A stretch of DNA of 64,000 nt from Lucinisca nassula (lineage: Eukaryota > Mollusca > Bivalvia > Lucinida > Lucinidae). Location: positions 156,477,245-156,541,244 of the forward strand of contig OY757011.1 of the NCBI GenBank assembly GCA_963580285.1, in the 5' to 3' direction. Made by a program: the position numbers and the translations under genes. Positions 10,601 through 25,700 of the stretch are shown here, piece after piece. The notes under the pieces are model-generated. The model did not search any database and was not told the DNA's origin. It saw nothing but the letters and a program-made list of their open reading frames with translations. How positions within the stretch are numbered: the stretch's first letter is position 1; each line of letters begins with the position of its first letter.

Positions 10601-13600
10601 AGGAATGTTGCACAGATGACCCTCTACCAAAATAGCTAAAACAATCCCGCTCTGATGAACAGAATGGCCGCCAGAGCTAACAATAGAAAAACATCTCACA
10701 CACTAGAAAAACAGCTCTAGAAGACAAGTTTCATAAACTGTCATTCATTGGGTCTGTTACCACTGTGGCTTCAGGCCTCGCTCTGGTCACATGAGATGTC
10801 AAGTTCTGAAAATGGAAGGTCTGGTGATTTTTTCTGGTACTCTGGTTTTCGCCTATCTCTGATTAACGATCAGCTAGAAATAAGTGTAATAATCATGAAA
10901 GGAACCTGAAACCAAAATTTAAGATTAACCCATTGCATGCGGTAAACCCCTAAAGGGGTACCTTGGCAAACAGTGCAGGCCCAGATCAGACGCCGCAGAA
11001 CACGGCATCTGATCAGGACCTGCGCTATTTGCTGACAGAATTTTCCATCAAAAATAGAATAAAAACAAAAAAATAGGCCTGACACCCCTTATATGTGAAA
11101 TGGACTTGTCCAACATAAAGCAATGGAAGAGTCCACTAGTATATATTGGGTTAAAAAAAAAAACCAGTCATATACATTTCAGCCCCATTACAAGAAAACC
11201 AGTCTAAGGGGTGTGAAACCAGATAAGACACAAACAAGCCTGCCCAGCAACACTTCTAATTTTAGGTATAGAAACTTTCTAAGCATTGAAACAGGTGCTG
11301 ATCAGACTGCTCCAATGTGCAGGTTAATCTGCATTATTGCTCTCTCCATATTTTTCATGACATGGTTCATTTTATATTTCCTTTATTTCAGAAAGATTCA
11401 AACAAAGTACTGGATGATAAGTTTGCCCCACCCACCAGAGCTGGTCTCTACCATAAACTGGCTGTCAGTACTATGATAGCTTACATGTGTGTTCAGTGTA
11501 TACTACCATACTCACATGGGATAACTAAAGTAAGTCTGCTGTCTCACTGATACACCACAACCTCATTATAACACTATTGTTTGAGTCCAAGTAGAAATCA
11601 TGTCAGTTCACGCTTTGCATGTTGGGTATTTTTTTTTCAGCAGACGACATTTTGAAATATTTTTCTATTTTTTCCCAGAAAACAGTACACAGTAGCGTCG
11701 TTATAACGCTGTCATCGGGATCCATCGACGTCGACTGCGTTATATGTGATCCAGCGCTATATTGATCCCGAAAATAAAGCGTTATATTGTTACCCCACCC
11801 ACTTTTTCTGCAAGCATGGCTACTGTTTCTGCCAGTTTCTTATGAATATTACATACTGCATGTATTTTATAAATTATATAGTTACTAGATTAAATAATAA
11901 TCAGATTCTATACTTCTAGTGGTCATTTAGCTTTTCATAGAAACCATCACTGAATTTATTTATTACTGTACTTTCGTTTCTGTATCTCTGGCCGCCATAT
12001 TTATTTACCTGTTCCGGTCTCAAGAAGGTATCACTAAACAGTGAAGTAAAATGCAACTTGACAATTCCGAAAGGTTAGCTTGAAAGAGGGGCTATTAATG
12101 TAAGCGAACCAAGTTTAACATGGTGATTATGAATGTTTATTGTTGTACCTTGCTTGATTTCCGTTTCTTTGTTTTTATCTCGTGAATAATAAATAAATAT
12201 CAAAAAAAAAATAAAACCCGTCTGCTATGCTCTGTTTTGGCGGGAAAAATATTTAGCGTCTGCAAGTGTGTTACGGGATTAATTGAGACAAACATGTACA
12301 ACTACCTTGATTGCCTAGTGTTCACACCTTACCACACAGTTAATTGCCGTCTTATCAATAAGCCACAGGCGAGTATTCACAGTTTAATTGTGTTCACAAC
12401 TTGAGTAAATAAACGAGAATTCAGGTATTGTCTTGGATGATATTATTTTGACTGCCGAGTTCAGCGGAAAAATGGGGAAAAAATTGACCATTTTCAAAAC
12501 TGGCGGACAAAAGCAAAAAAAAATGGAGCGACAGACCAACAGGGTTATAATGATTCAGCCAAACTTTCAAAACTGGGAAAAAAATGTAAAAAAAAAAACG
12601 AGAGCCACAGACCAACAGCGTTATAACGATTTCCGCGTTTTAAGCATCAGCGTTATAACGACTCTACAGTGTATTTGACATCTCATGCAAATTGTCTCCA
12701 TAGGAGACAATTTGCATGAGATGTCAAGTCCTGTTTCACGTGAAATATCAGAAAAATATCAACAATTTGTCATCTGCTGAATTAGCTTTGAGTGTGGTAA
12801 AGATTAAGCAACTCTTTTATATTAGAGTAAACATGTCTGACACCATTTTGAAAAAAAAAATTCTTTTTTTTTCTCCTATGGAGACAATTTGCATGAGATG
12901 TCAAGTCCTATTTTCTGGGAAGAAAACAGGATTTGACATCTCATGCAAATTGTCAATATTTGACATCTCATGCAAATTGTCTCTATGGAGACAATTTGCA
13001 TGAGATGTCAAGTCCTGTTTTCTGGGAACTAGACAATTTGCATGAGATGTCGAGTCCTGTTTTCTGGGAAAAATAAGAAAAATATCAACAATTTGTCGTC
13101 TGCTGAATTAGCCTAGAGAGTGGTTATGGTTAAGCAACTCTTATTATAATCAAATAAATATGAATAGATTATATAGAAAAATGGCTGTTTATGGTCACAT
13201 TTCTGTTCACTCCATACATTTTTGGGATCCATCTTTAAAATATATAATGGTGTTGTATTCAAAACCATGTTATAATGAACAGTGTTATAAAGAGGTTGTG
13301 GATTGTCAATAAGTAGTGTCTTGTATAAATTTTCACTGGTTAGTAGGATCTGCCTTTCTTGAATCAAAAGGAAGGTGAAAATCAATGAAAAATATTTTAT
13401 ATGAGAAGACTGATTGGAGTTCTTGCTGGAACATGTATTGCAGGTACTTTTTACCATAAAAATCCTAAAAATTTGGACACCTTGAGGACTTGCTGTAATT
13501 CTCCTAAAGTTTTAACAAATTTGCTTCAGGATCCAGCAAGGAGTCCGAAATGTGCAGACAGCATGGCAAACAGTGTAGACCCTGATCAGACTAAGTAGAC

Positions 13601-16600
13601 AAAGGAAATGAATCAACCTCCAAATTCCAGAATGCTTGCCAGGAAGTTTTGACATGTTTCTTTTCCAAGGCCCAGTGGCACAGTAGAATGCTAATCTAAC
13701 ATTACGCAAACACGCCTATACAAATACATTGCCACCTTTATTGCCGAAAAAATGAAAACTTTATGATGAAAAATTGTGATAATTTTCTTATTTCTGCTCC
13801 AAATATAGATTGTGGGCACTCGTTAGAGGCGGTTCTAACGAGTACCCACAACCTATATTTTAGAGCAGAAATAAGAAAAATAAGGTATACCCCCGGAAAC
13901 CCCAGTTTTACTATAAAAAGTGGGGTTCAAGGGGGTCAAAATTATATAGGTGTGTTTTCGTGATGATTAGTGACCAGGAATTTTCATGTTCAGTGCTTGC
14001 CATGTCTGGTCCATATTCTCCCATTGAGATTGCTCAAGAAATATTTTCTACGGTCCTCCCCTTCCTCTGATTCAAGAAGAACAGTTGTCAGTTACTGGTG
14101 AAATAATGTGCTTTGTATTGGGTAGCCTCTTGGAAGACGTAAGCCTGCCCAGAAAATTTGTTGTTAAGTTGACTGCCTTAACATCATCTTTATAGTGCTG
14201 ACTGTTTTAAACTCTAAAACAAACAAAAATATAAAATTTTACCTGCCTTTTCAGTATGAGAAATATCGTGAACCAAAATAGAATTATTTTGTGGAACCCA
14301 TAGTGTATGTTTGGCAATCATTGCAAACAGTGAACACATTGCATAATGAAAAATTGGATCATGTAGCATAATTTTCCTCCTTCACAACAAGTTCCTTTCT
14401 TAATTCTCATTATGCTGAACCCAGATATAGCCTCTTTTGATGAAAATCCTAAACATTTGGACACCTTGAAATTTTGCTGTAATTCTCCTAAAACTTTAAC
14501 ACCCACATTCACGATCCAGCAAGGAGTCCAAAAGTTGCAGACATAATGGCAAATAGTGTAGACCCTGATCAGACTGCTCCTTGCAGGAGCAGTCTGATCT
14601 GGGTCTGCACTGTTTGCAGGCCTCCTAGCACAACCTATAAAACCTATAATAACCTTTAATTTTGTGCCAAACCTATAAAACCTTTATTTTGTTCATAAAA
14701 CCTCTAAAAAGCCTGTATTTTCATGAAAAAACCTATATTTTTCACTTTTTGAACCTTCTTGCGACTCAACCCTAACTTTTCTTCAAAATGCACTACTATT
14801 TTTTACTTTTTAGTCCCATAAAAAGTGATGAAAACTGTCAAGAAATTGTACTTTTTTTCCTCACTCGCTTCGCTCGCTCGGACTTTGTAAAATTCAGATC
14901 AACTTTATCTGAGTAATTGTGACACAACAATTCATCAAATATTTTTTCTTCAGTTTTAAATCTTTATGTAAGTTTGGAAGACTCTTTTTTTAACCTGTAT
15001 TTTTATTGAAAAACCTGTAAATAACCTATACTTTGAGCAAGAAGGACCTATATAAAAACCTATATTTTCAAAGTGGGCCACTAGGAGGCCTGTGTTTGCT
15101 TAGGCATGTCTGTCCCAATACGAAGGACCATTTTGGTAGATCCTGATCAACTGACTTCTCAGAGGCCAGCTCATCAGGATCTATACTTTTTTTCCATTCA
15201 GTTTTCATTCTGCTTCTGAATCACAAATTGCATGAAAACCTAGGAGGAGGGAGCATATTGAAATATTCAGCATGGCGAGGGTTAAAGGAAAGAATTTGCT
15301 CCCTTAGTAGGGAACATATTTTTGGAAGTGGTACTTTCTATAATTTTTGGATACTGAGTACAATTTATTTTATGTCTCCACCACTGCTTGAAAAAGGTAT
15401 GGTTTCCATAATCTGATGGTCATAGGCGCAGTGGGTTTTAGAGCCCACTGTTTCTTGGGTATACAGAGCATAAAATACTGTGCCAAAGCCCCCCATTTTT
15501 CTGGCTTTAACCTCCTCAGGTGAGTGAGGTACCCTTTTACTGCTTGTTGAACAGTTATTTTCAATCTCTGGTCCAAGTAAGGCTTGACTCTTGACTTTGG
15601 GCTCTAAAATCTGAACCCTAAGCACTTTCAGTACTGCTAACAGGCCATTTTTATCCCCCGACCGAATAGGTTCGGGGGATATAGCGATCAGCCTGGCGTC
15701 CGTCCGTCCGTCCGTCCGTACGTCCGGGCGTCCGTCCGTCCGTCCGTCCGTCCGTAGACGCAACCTTGTGATGGCCATAACTCCTATACCCTTTGAGATT
15801 CATTGATGGTTCTTGGCACAATTGTTCACAAGGCCGAGACGGTGTGTCATGCGCAAGAACCAGAACTCTGCATGCCATACTTTTTTAGTTATCTCCCCTT
15901 TTAATAAAATAGAATGACTTCTTTGTGATGGCCATAACTCCAATACCCTTTGAGATATATTAATGGTACCTGGCATAGTTGTTCACAAGGCTGAGACGGC
16001 GTGTCATGCACAAGAACCAAAACTCTGGTTGCCATGGTTTTGGAGTTATCTCCCCTTCCAATAAAATAGAGTGACAACCTTGTGATGGCTGTAACTCTTA
16101 TACCCTTTGAGTTTCATTGATGGTTCTTGGCACAATTGTTCACAAGGCTGAGACGGTGTGTCATGCGCAAGAACCAGAACTCTAGATGCCATACTTTTTT
16201 AGTTATCTCCCCTTCCAATAAAATAGAATGACTACTTTGTGATGGCCATAACTCCAATACCCTTTGAGATATATTGATGGTACCTGGCACAGTTGTTCAC
16301 AAGGCTGAGACGGCATGTCATGCACAAGAACCACAACTCTGGTTGCCATGGTTTTGGAGTTATCTCCCCTTTTAATAAAGCAGAATGACTACTTTGTGAT
16401 GGCCATAACTCCCATTCCCTTTGAGATATATTGATGGTACCTGGCACAGTTGTTCACAAGGCTGAGACGGCGTGTCATGCACAAGAACCACAACTCTGGG
16501 TGCCATGGTTTTGGAGTTATCTCCCCTTCCAATAATATAGAATCACTACCTTGTGATGGCCACATCTCCAACACTCTTTGAGATATATTGATGATACTTG

Positions 16601-19600
16601 GTACAGTTGTACATGAGGTTAAGCAGGTGTGTCACATGCAAGAACCACAACTCTGGGTGCCCTGGTTTTTTAATTATCTCCCCTGACAATATAACCTTGT
16701 GATGGCCATAACGCCAATACCCTTTGAGATATATTGATGGTACTTGGCACAATTGTATACAACATTGAGATGGCGCTTCATGCCTAAGAACCACAACTCT
16801 GGGTGGTATGATATTTGAGTTATCTCCCCTTCCAATATAACAGTATGACAACCTTGTGATCATTGTACCTCCAATATCCTTTGAGACATATTTGTGGTAC
16901 TTGATGCAGATGTACATGAGGTTAAGCAGGTGTGTCATGCTCAAGAATTACAACTTTGGGTGCTCTGGTTTTTTTAGTTATCTCCCCTGGCAATATAACC
17001 TTGTGATGGCCATAACTCCAACACCCTTTGAGATATGTTGAAGGAACTTGGCACAATTGTATACAAGGTACAGAAGGGATGTCATGTGCAAGAACCACAA
17101 CTGTTGATGCTGTGGTATTTGAGTTATCTACCCATTCAATATAACAGTATGACCTGCTTGTGATCACCATATCTCCAATACCCTTTGAGACATATTGATG
17201 GTACTTCGTACAGAAATACATGAGCTTAAGCAGGCATGTTATGTGCAAGAACGACATTTCTGAGTGCCCTGGTGTTTTAGTTATCTCCCCTGACAGTATA
17301 ATCTTTCGATGGCCATAACTGCAATACTTTTGTGATATATTGCTGGTTTAATTCTGGTGCACTTTCTATTGGTGAACAATCTTCTGAAGGCCATATTGGC
17401 TTTTGCTCGGGGGATTTGCCATCTCTTCCGATGGCTATTTTTCAGAATGTTTTGTGTGTGGGAATTAGTCTGTATATGTAGCACTGAAGAGGTAGAGCTT
17501 AGTAGTACAGGTGATACCACAGGACCAAAGAATATAACATGTTTGCTAGTTCCAGAAGTGTTTTTGGGAATCAGGCAGAGAGTTAGATATATACTAATTT
17601 TGGCTATCAATCTGTTGCTGAACTATTCAAGTTCTTTGAACTATTTCTTCTTGTAGGGTTACAATAACTGGACCAATGGTCTGTATGGTTACTCCTGGGA
17701 TATGATGGTACACAACTGGCAGATACAACATGTCAAGATCTCGTATGTCAACAAAGATACTGGAGAGGAAGGCTACCTTAATCCCGGTGTAAATACTTAT
17801 TATATTTCGTTATTTTAGCAATATAGTATGATACATCAGTGTAAAATTAGAAAACAAGCTTTACTTATGCAGTCTTTCCAACTTGAACATCCTGCAGTTT
17901 CCTGAAGCATTATCCCATGAGATTCCAATCACAACAATTGGCGTCTGCTTTGTCGTCTGCTGCTTTAAGTCATTTTTGCAATATGTGTGATCCCAGATCA
18001 GACTGCTCCTCTAGGAGCAGTCTGATCAGGGTCCACACTGTTTGCATGTTAGTAAAATATGTTTGAAAAGTTTGCATAAGATACAGCAGACAACATACCT
18101 AAACAGACAACATTTTCAGATGTTGTTTTTCATGGCATCTTAAGGGTTAAACACTTCATGAGCCAACCAATGTCAAATCCTACAAAATGATACATAGGAC
18201 AGAACAGCAACCCAGTATAGCTGTATAGCATCTTTTATGATATCTCTATTTGGATGATGTAGAAGGCCCATGTGATCAGTGAAGAATGATCAGGCTGATC
18301 TGAGTCTTCATTGGTCACAAGTCTTTGTAGGTTTTGCCATGCACTGGCTCAATTACAAACAATAATCTGTTTATAAACAACAAACTATTATTTGCTTATA
18401 AACAATGATCATTCTGTTGAACATTGAATCTGGTGCTACAACACCTTCATAATCCATCAAGAAATGATTTCTTAGTTAGCCTCCTTACTCCGTATTGCAA
18501 ATTATGTCTCCCAACATCAGGGTCTGGAGACGATTTTGAATGGGTGTCTCTCCATCTGTCTACTCTTCTCACAAAATGTTTGAAAAATAGAAGTAGAGGC
18601 AATGATCAGGAATCGATACAATCAACCCATAGCTCCCATCAGAGACACCTGAAAACTGTTCAGGATATCTTCAAGAAACTTCATGCCAATATTAACTGAC
18701 ACTGTATTATGTGTAGAGTGCAAGATCTCATGGCTATGTAGGATTTTAGGGATGTCCCTTTGAACTTCCATCTTAGTTAAAAATTGCATCCACTCTGTAA
18801 TTAGAAAACTGTTCAAGTTTTGTGGTAACTGATCTGAGTCTACACTGTTTGCCTAAGTTCCTTAAACAGGTTTCCAGTTAAGAATGGATTAGCCTAAGAG
18901 TTGTCTGTGTTGAAAAGGAAGCAGCACTTGTGTGAGATTTTTCAGATGCATCTTCTTCTGTAGTTTCTGTGAGGGTACAGCTGGTCCCAGTTGTTCAGAA
19001 CTAACAATGTCATTGGGTAACATATCGTTAAAACTTTGATCATTAAATATGGCAAATATGCTAATATTTTTGCTGAAAATATGCGAGCAGCGCTCACATT
19101 TTTCCAGCAAAAACAGCAGAGTATTAGATATCATGCTTGCAAGAACACTTAACAATTTGATAATTAGCAAACTTGTTAGGCTAATGATGCTTTGAACAAC
19201 TGGGCCCGTATCAGTTGTTTTGATTCAACTATTCTAGGTTTGGACACCTGGAGGCCGGTGGAACTCACATGCTGATATGGTGAAGCAATATGCCAGATGT
19301 GTTCAAGAAAAGCTAAAGGCATTTGATATTCCTAATATAGAGTTGTATGTGGATGTTTGGAGAGCACTGAATGATAGGTTTCAACAGAGGTAAGGACACA
19401 GTTTCATAATTCAATAGAAGGAGGATAATTTGTCTCCTCACTGAGGCCATAGGCATGAGTAGAATTATTTTTTAAGGGGAATGGGAACAACTAGCAGATT
19501 TTTCTGCCATTTTTCAAAGGAAGACAACTTTCAGGACTTCCAGTTCGCTTTTCTATATGCCCTGTCCCACTGATAAAAGGTCTACGCTTAAAGGAATATG

Positions 19601-19683
19601 AAAAAATGTGATGGTTTGGAGAACATATTGTCTTTAATACTACCTATTTTGTTTCAGCTGCAACATCCTCTTCATTCAACTAC

Positions 19684-19715
<32 letters not shown>

Positions 19716-22700
19716 TTTCCAAATTGTCAGATCAAAAGGTTTTGATTTACCTCTATATCTTTGATGGCAAGAATGTACTGCATTTGTCACAAAGCTCTGT
19801 GAAGACAAGCCAATCATGTTTGACAGTCAAAGTATGCCAACTTTGCACCTGTGATCTCAAAATGATGTAAATTTCAACATGACACAATATTTTCGGTGCT
19901 ATTGGTAATATGTTGACCAATCAGTGGTCATCACTGACTAGTGAGTGTGTTCTTGATCTAGTATAGTGAACCTTTTGATTGTCAAAATATTTCAGATAAA
20001 AGAAACTGGATTGCTGTTCGTATCTTTGATCTTTACATAGAAAAGAAATATTTGACAGCAGTGCCAGGAATAGAATCTTGCAGCTGAAACAAAATGGGTA
20101 GCTAGTAATGAACTCTTAATGTGAAACTAAATGTAAAATTTCTAAGTCTATGACCTTTACCTTAAGATCATGGGCATGGGTAATGGTATATCCGAGTAAA
20201 ACTTTGGCTCTGTATCTACCATCATACAAATATGAACTAGCATACAATTTAGAAGATATGAGCTCTCAAAAAAACTTAAACGATCCAGCAAGGAGTCCAA
20301 AAAATGCAGATGGGATGGCAAACAGTGTAGACCCAGATCAGACTGCTCCTTCAGGAGCAGTCTGATCTGGGTCTGCACTTGTTTGCTAAGGCCTATCTGT
20401 CCCAATCATTGCGGTAGTATGATTGCTCATATGAGATTCAAATAACATAACTATAGATCTTAGGCCTGGTTGACATGTTTGCTTAATAATTTCAGGACGT
20501 ATGACCCAAGGGTAAACATACTAGAAGCTGACTGGAGGCCATTCTCTACCCCTTCTTGGACCCTGCCCCTGCTGGTAGACCTGTCAGACTGGCGGGGCAC
20601 ACTGGCAGAAATTGAGAAGACTATTGACGAAAATGTCAATGACACAGATGTTGTTTTTGTAGCTGACTTTCCAGGTACAGTGAATAGTTGGGTTCATTCC
20701 CCACTGGGTCCATCAACACCATTCCTGGAGATTGTGAAATATTTCATATGGTCATTCTTTTCCTTCCTCTGTCTCAAGTAGGGATATTTTTGCCAAAAGA
20801 ATGTGCATCATACTGGTTAGCTGCTTATATATAAGCCTGCTCAGAAAAGTTGTCACTGTTTGACTTGAAATGACCTTAATAGTGTTGGCTAGGCAACCTG
20901 TCAACAGTGAATATTATGAACTGAGTAGGATAACAAACCAGGGGCCAGTTGTTCAAAACTAACAACATCGTTAGTTAACAAATCGTTATAACTTTGATCC
21001 TTTAATATGGCAAATATACTAATATTTTTGCTGAAAAAAAATGTGTGTAGCTGTTGCATATGCAAAAGCTACTCACATTTTAAGCACAAATAACAAACTT
21101 TTATATATTGTACTTGCTAGAACAGTTAACAATTCTACCACTAACAACAATGCTTTGAACAACTCGCCCCAGTTTGGCATGATGTTTAGGGGAATGAACA
21201 CACCTTCATGCAAGGCAGCCCTTTCAAAACTATTTTTGTCTCCCTTGTCTACAAGGGTCAACCCATAAAAGAAAGAACTTTCTCCTGACTTCAAAGCTTC
21301 CTTTTCACGTAAAGGTCAGCCCTCTGCATGTAAACTTCAGCCCTCTGCATAAGTGGACTACTCCAAAAAGTATTTTATCCTCAGGAGCAAGTTCTTTCCT
21401 TTGGAAGTAGTTCCCTCAGGAGCAAAGTCTTTCCTTTTATAGTATCTCCCTCAGGCTTTTAGAGTAGACCCCTCTGACAGAAGCAGATGCTTTCCCTTTT
21501 AATATTTAGAGTAAATCCTTTTGCAGAGGATCTAAGATTGCAGGAAAGTGAAGTTCTAAAAGTTGTCCACCTTGAAACAAGTGGTGGAAAATATGTAGGG
21601 CATATACATTCCCAAGAATGTTGGTAGGATTATAAAATTCAAACATGAACATACTAACTTGCACAGTCTTGGATTTTACTTTGGGATAGAAATTCTTATC
21701 CTACCCTGGACATCCAAACTAGGGGGTAGGATAAAAGTAAAAAATACTTAGGTGTTTGATATGCTCTTCATGTACAGTATGCTGTTGTTAAGGTGGTTGT
21801 TACTGAATGCGGTAATTTCACTAAATGTCACAGCGATGTCATCACAATATGGTGTACATCCGTAATCAAGTTAGCATTATTCAAAATTCGAGCAAAGAAA
21901 TGAAAAGTTTGCAGGAAAAAGAACATACCATGGATGTTATTAGGGGTAGATAGAAAATTCCATCCCTTGGGATCACACTCAACGCTCATGATATTGGACA
22001 GTGACTCTTGGTACAGATTTTTCTATCCACACATCATCCATGTAAGATTCTTAAAATACTACACCAGTGGGCACATTGAAGAAGAGATAGAGAATAAAAA
22101 TGAAGATATGTACTGAGAATTAGAATAAAAGTTAGGGGTAAATGTCTTAAAAAGTTGGAGAGATAAATTACTAGTTTTCTGGTAACAGAATTTGTTTTCA
22201 TGGTGATGTGTCAGTGGAGTTGTAAGTGCTGTCATCATTGTAAAATCAACTGTTTGCCAACAAATAGTGTGTTACTTTATGATAATCACTAAATGTCACA
22301 GACTTTTAAGGGGAAATGGATACACCGTCAGTGGAGGCAACTCCTGCAGAAATATTTTTGTCTTCCATGTCAGAAGGGGTCAACTCTTAAAGGAAAGCAA
22401 TGCTCCTGAGGCGCAAATTCTTTCATATAAAAGTAGACCCCATTTTCAGTGGGACAGGGTTTATAGCAAAGTTACTAGGAAGTCCCAAAAGTTGTCTTCC
22501 TTTGAAAAATGGTGAAAAAGTCTGCCAGGTGTTCCCATTCCCCTTTAATTGTCAAATCAAACACCATGTTACATTTGAAAGTTTTTATAGCCTTACTTTG
22601 AAAAGGTGGGGCTGTACTGGAGTTGCCTTGTCCTTCCATCCATCATCATCATGACACTTTTCTCAAGAACTGGTAAGGTTGAAATGTGGTACACACATGG

Positions 22701-25700
22701 GCAGAGGTATCAAAATCAGGGTCATGGGCCCATAACTCATGGCCTTATATTCCTTGATAGGTTTTACAATTTGCCACTAATGAAAAATTTTCACCACACT
22801 TTTCTCAAGGACTGTAAGGAAGGGTTACAAAGTTGAAACCTGGTACACACATGGACAGTGGGCTGTTGTGTGTAAACTGGAATCAGGATCAAGGGCCCAT
22901 AAGTCTTGAAGTTAAATCACTTGAATTTGCCATTAATGAAAAATATTTGCTACAGATTTCTCAGGAACTATGAAAGCTATAAAATTGAAACTTAATACAC
23001 AAATGGACAGTGGGCTGATGTATAGTGTATACCAGAATCTGTTTAAAGACTCATCGATCAAACCCACAACCCCTAGTTTATGAGGCAAGTAGCATAACCA
23101 CTACACTATGGAGGCTTCTACACAGCATTGTAAGACCCTGGATCTGCGGATAAAATTATTGTTTATTATGCCCCCAACTTTGAAAAAGTTGGAGGGGCAT
23201 ATTGCTTCTGGTTCGTTCGTCCGTTCGTCCGTCCGTTACGCTTTTGATGCATAGCAATACTAAAGAACCGTGTATGCTAGGGTTTTGAAATTTCATATAT
23301 GGATTCCTCATGGAAAATAAGCTGACGCGTATTTTTGTTCTCGTCCGGATTATGCCCCCTTCAAGAGTTATTGCCCTTTGAAATTTTTTAAATAAAATCT
23401 TGTCAGCAAGATTTCTCAAAAACTATTGGAGCTAGAGCCTTGAAAGTTGGTGATTATATTGGTGGTGATGAGTAGATGAACTGATTAACTTTTGACAAAA
23501 TTCCGAAAAACACTTTGTGAGTTATGGCCCTTTGTCATTTTGGTAATTTGTGCCCATTGTAATGTATGCTAAAAGTGATGCATAGCATATCTTTAGAACC
23601 GTGTATGCTAGGGTTTTGAAATTTCATATATGGATTCCTCATGGAAAATTAGCTGACGCGTATTTTTTTTCTCGTCCGGATTATGCCCCTATTAAGAGTT
23701 ATTGCCCTTTGAAATTTTTTTAATAAAATCTTGTCAGCAAGATATCTCAAAAACTATTGGAGCTAGAGCCTTGAAAGTTGGTGAATAGATTGGTGGTGAT
23801 GAGTAGATGAACTGATTAACTTTTGACAAAATTCCGAAAAATACTTTGTGAGTTATGGCCCTTTGTCATTTTGGTAATTTGTGCCCATTGTAATGTATGC
23901 TAAAAGTGATGCGTAGCATAACTTTAGAACCGTGTATTCTAGGGTTTTGAAATTTCATATATGGATTCCTCACGGAAAATAAGCTGATGCATATTTTTTT
24001 TCTTGTCCGGATTATGCCCCTTTTAAGAGTTATTGCCCTTTGAAATTTTTTTAATAAAATTTTGTCAGCAAGATATCTCAAAAACTATTGGAGCTAGAGC
24101 CTTAAAAGTTGGTGAATAAATTGGTGGTGATGAGTAGATGAACTGATTAACTTTTGACAAAAGTCTGAAAAATGCTTTGTGAGTTATGGCCCTTTGTCAT
24201 TTTGGTAATTTGTGCCCATTGTAATGTATGCTAAAAGTGATGCATAGCATATCTTAAGAACCGTGTATGGTAGGGTGTTGAAATTTCATATATGCATTCC
24301 TATGGAAAATTAGCTGACGCGTATTTTTTTCTCGTCCGGATTATGCCCCCTTCAAGAGTTATTGCCCTTTGAAATTTTTTTAATAAAATCTTGTCAGCAA
24401 GATATCTCAAAAACTATTGGAGCTAGAGCCTTGAAAGTTGGTGAATAGATTGGTGGTGATGAGTAGATGAACTGATTAACTTATGACAAAATTCGGAAAA
24501 ATGCTTTGTGAGTTATGGCCCTTTGTCATTTTGGTAATTTGTGAAAAACTTTGTCATCGTTCTAGCGCCTACATTTCTTCACCAATTTCAATATAACTTC
24601 ACACAAATGTTCCTTATAAAAAAAACTCGAGCGAGTTCAACTTTCAAGGTCATGACCTCAAGGTCAAGGTCACTGTGGCTATTTTTAGAAAAACTTTGTC
24701 ATCGCTCTAGCGCCTACATTTCTTCACCAATTTCAATATAACTTCACACAAATGTTCCTTATAAAAAAATCTTGAGCAAGTTCGACTTTCAAGGTCATGA
24801 CCTCAAGGTCAAGGTCACTGTGGCTATTTTTAGAAAAACTTTGTCATCACTCTAGCGCCTACATTTTTCACCAATTTCAATATAACTTCACACAAATGTT
24901 CCTTATAAAAAAATCTCGAGCGAGTTCGACTTCAAGGTCATGACCTCAAGGTCAAGGTCACTTTGGCTATTTTTAGTTAAACTTTGTCATCGCTCTAGGG
25001 CCTACTTTCTTCACCAATTTCAATATAACTTCACACAAATGTTTCTTATGACAATATCTCAGCGAGTTCCGACTTTCAAGGTCATGACCTCAAGGTCAAG
25101 GTCACTGTGGCTATTTTTAGAAAGACTTTGTCATCACTCTAGCGCCTACATTTCTTCACTGATTTCAATATAACTTCACACAAATGTGCCTTATGACAAT
25201 ATCTTGAGCGAGGTCGACTTTCAAGGTCATGACATCAAGGTCAAGGTCACTGTGGCTATTTTTAGAAAAACTTTGTCATTGCTCTAGCGCCTACATTTCT
25301 TCACTGATTTCAATATAACTTCACACAAATGTTCCTTATGACAATATCTCGAGTGTGTTCGACTTTCAGGGTCATGACCTCAAGGTCAAGGTCACTGTGG
25401 CTATTTTTAGAAAAATTTTGTCATCGCTCTAGCGCCTACATTTCTTCACCGATTTCAATATAACTTCACACAAATGTTCCTTATGACAATATCTCTAGTG
25501 AGTTCCACTTTCAAGGTCAAGGTCACTGTGGCTATTTTTAGAAAAACTTTGTCAATGCTCTAGCGCTTACATTTCTTCACCTACTTCAATATAACTTCAC
25601 ACAAATGTTCCTTATGACAATATCTCAAGCCATTTCAACTTTCAAGGTCACAATGGCTATTTTTAGAAAAACTTTGTCATCGCTCCAGCGCCTACATTTC

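Larger units (their letters stand above)
5853..10715 (+). mobile_element. pearl/HINE-like element 3, 3'-truncated, with elements 4a/4b inside
   Basis: Begins GCTCACCTGAGCACGAAGTG, a hairpin of the type at 44425 and 53937. Monomers alternate between GAACTCCTCCTAAACCCTTG and CAACTCCTCCTGTACCC types (130-160 bp), each ending near AACAAGATGGCCACCAGAGC. No 3' hairpin or CTCTTGTT is found after 10680, so the end is lost. The array is interrupted at 7620-10306. Confidence 0.7.
11555..13301. mobile_element. element X with 21-bp inverted ends (outermost of a triple nest)
   Basis: Left end CCACAACCTC followed by ATTATAACACT; right end AGTGTTATAAAGAGGTTGTG is its inverse with one mismatch. It starts 25 bases after GGCX exon c. 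A single right end of the same family is at about 60838-60905. Family D and a pogo-like element lie inside. Confidence 0.65.

Noticed and set aside
15697..15762. Possible telomere- or CRISPR-like short repeats
   Set aside because: A plain TCCG microsatellite at an element head; no spacers.
15365..15778. Minus-strand frame with Arg-Thr-Asp-Gly repeats
   Set aside because: The repeat is the translation of the (TCCG)n microsatellite of element 5.
16546..17257. Minus-strand frames of 111-132 codons
   Set aside because: Both are translations of tandem monomers of element 5 and share the same peptide repeat.
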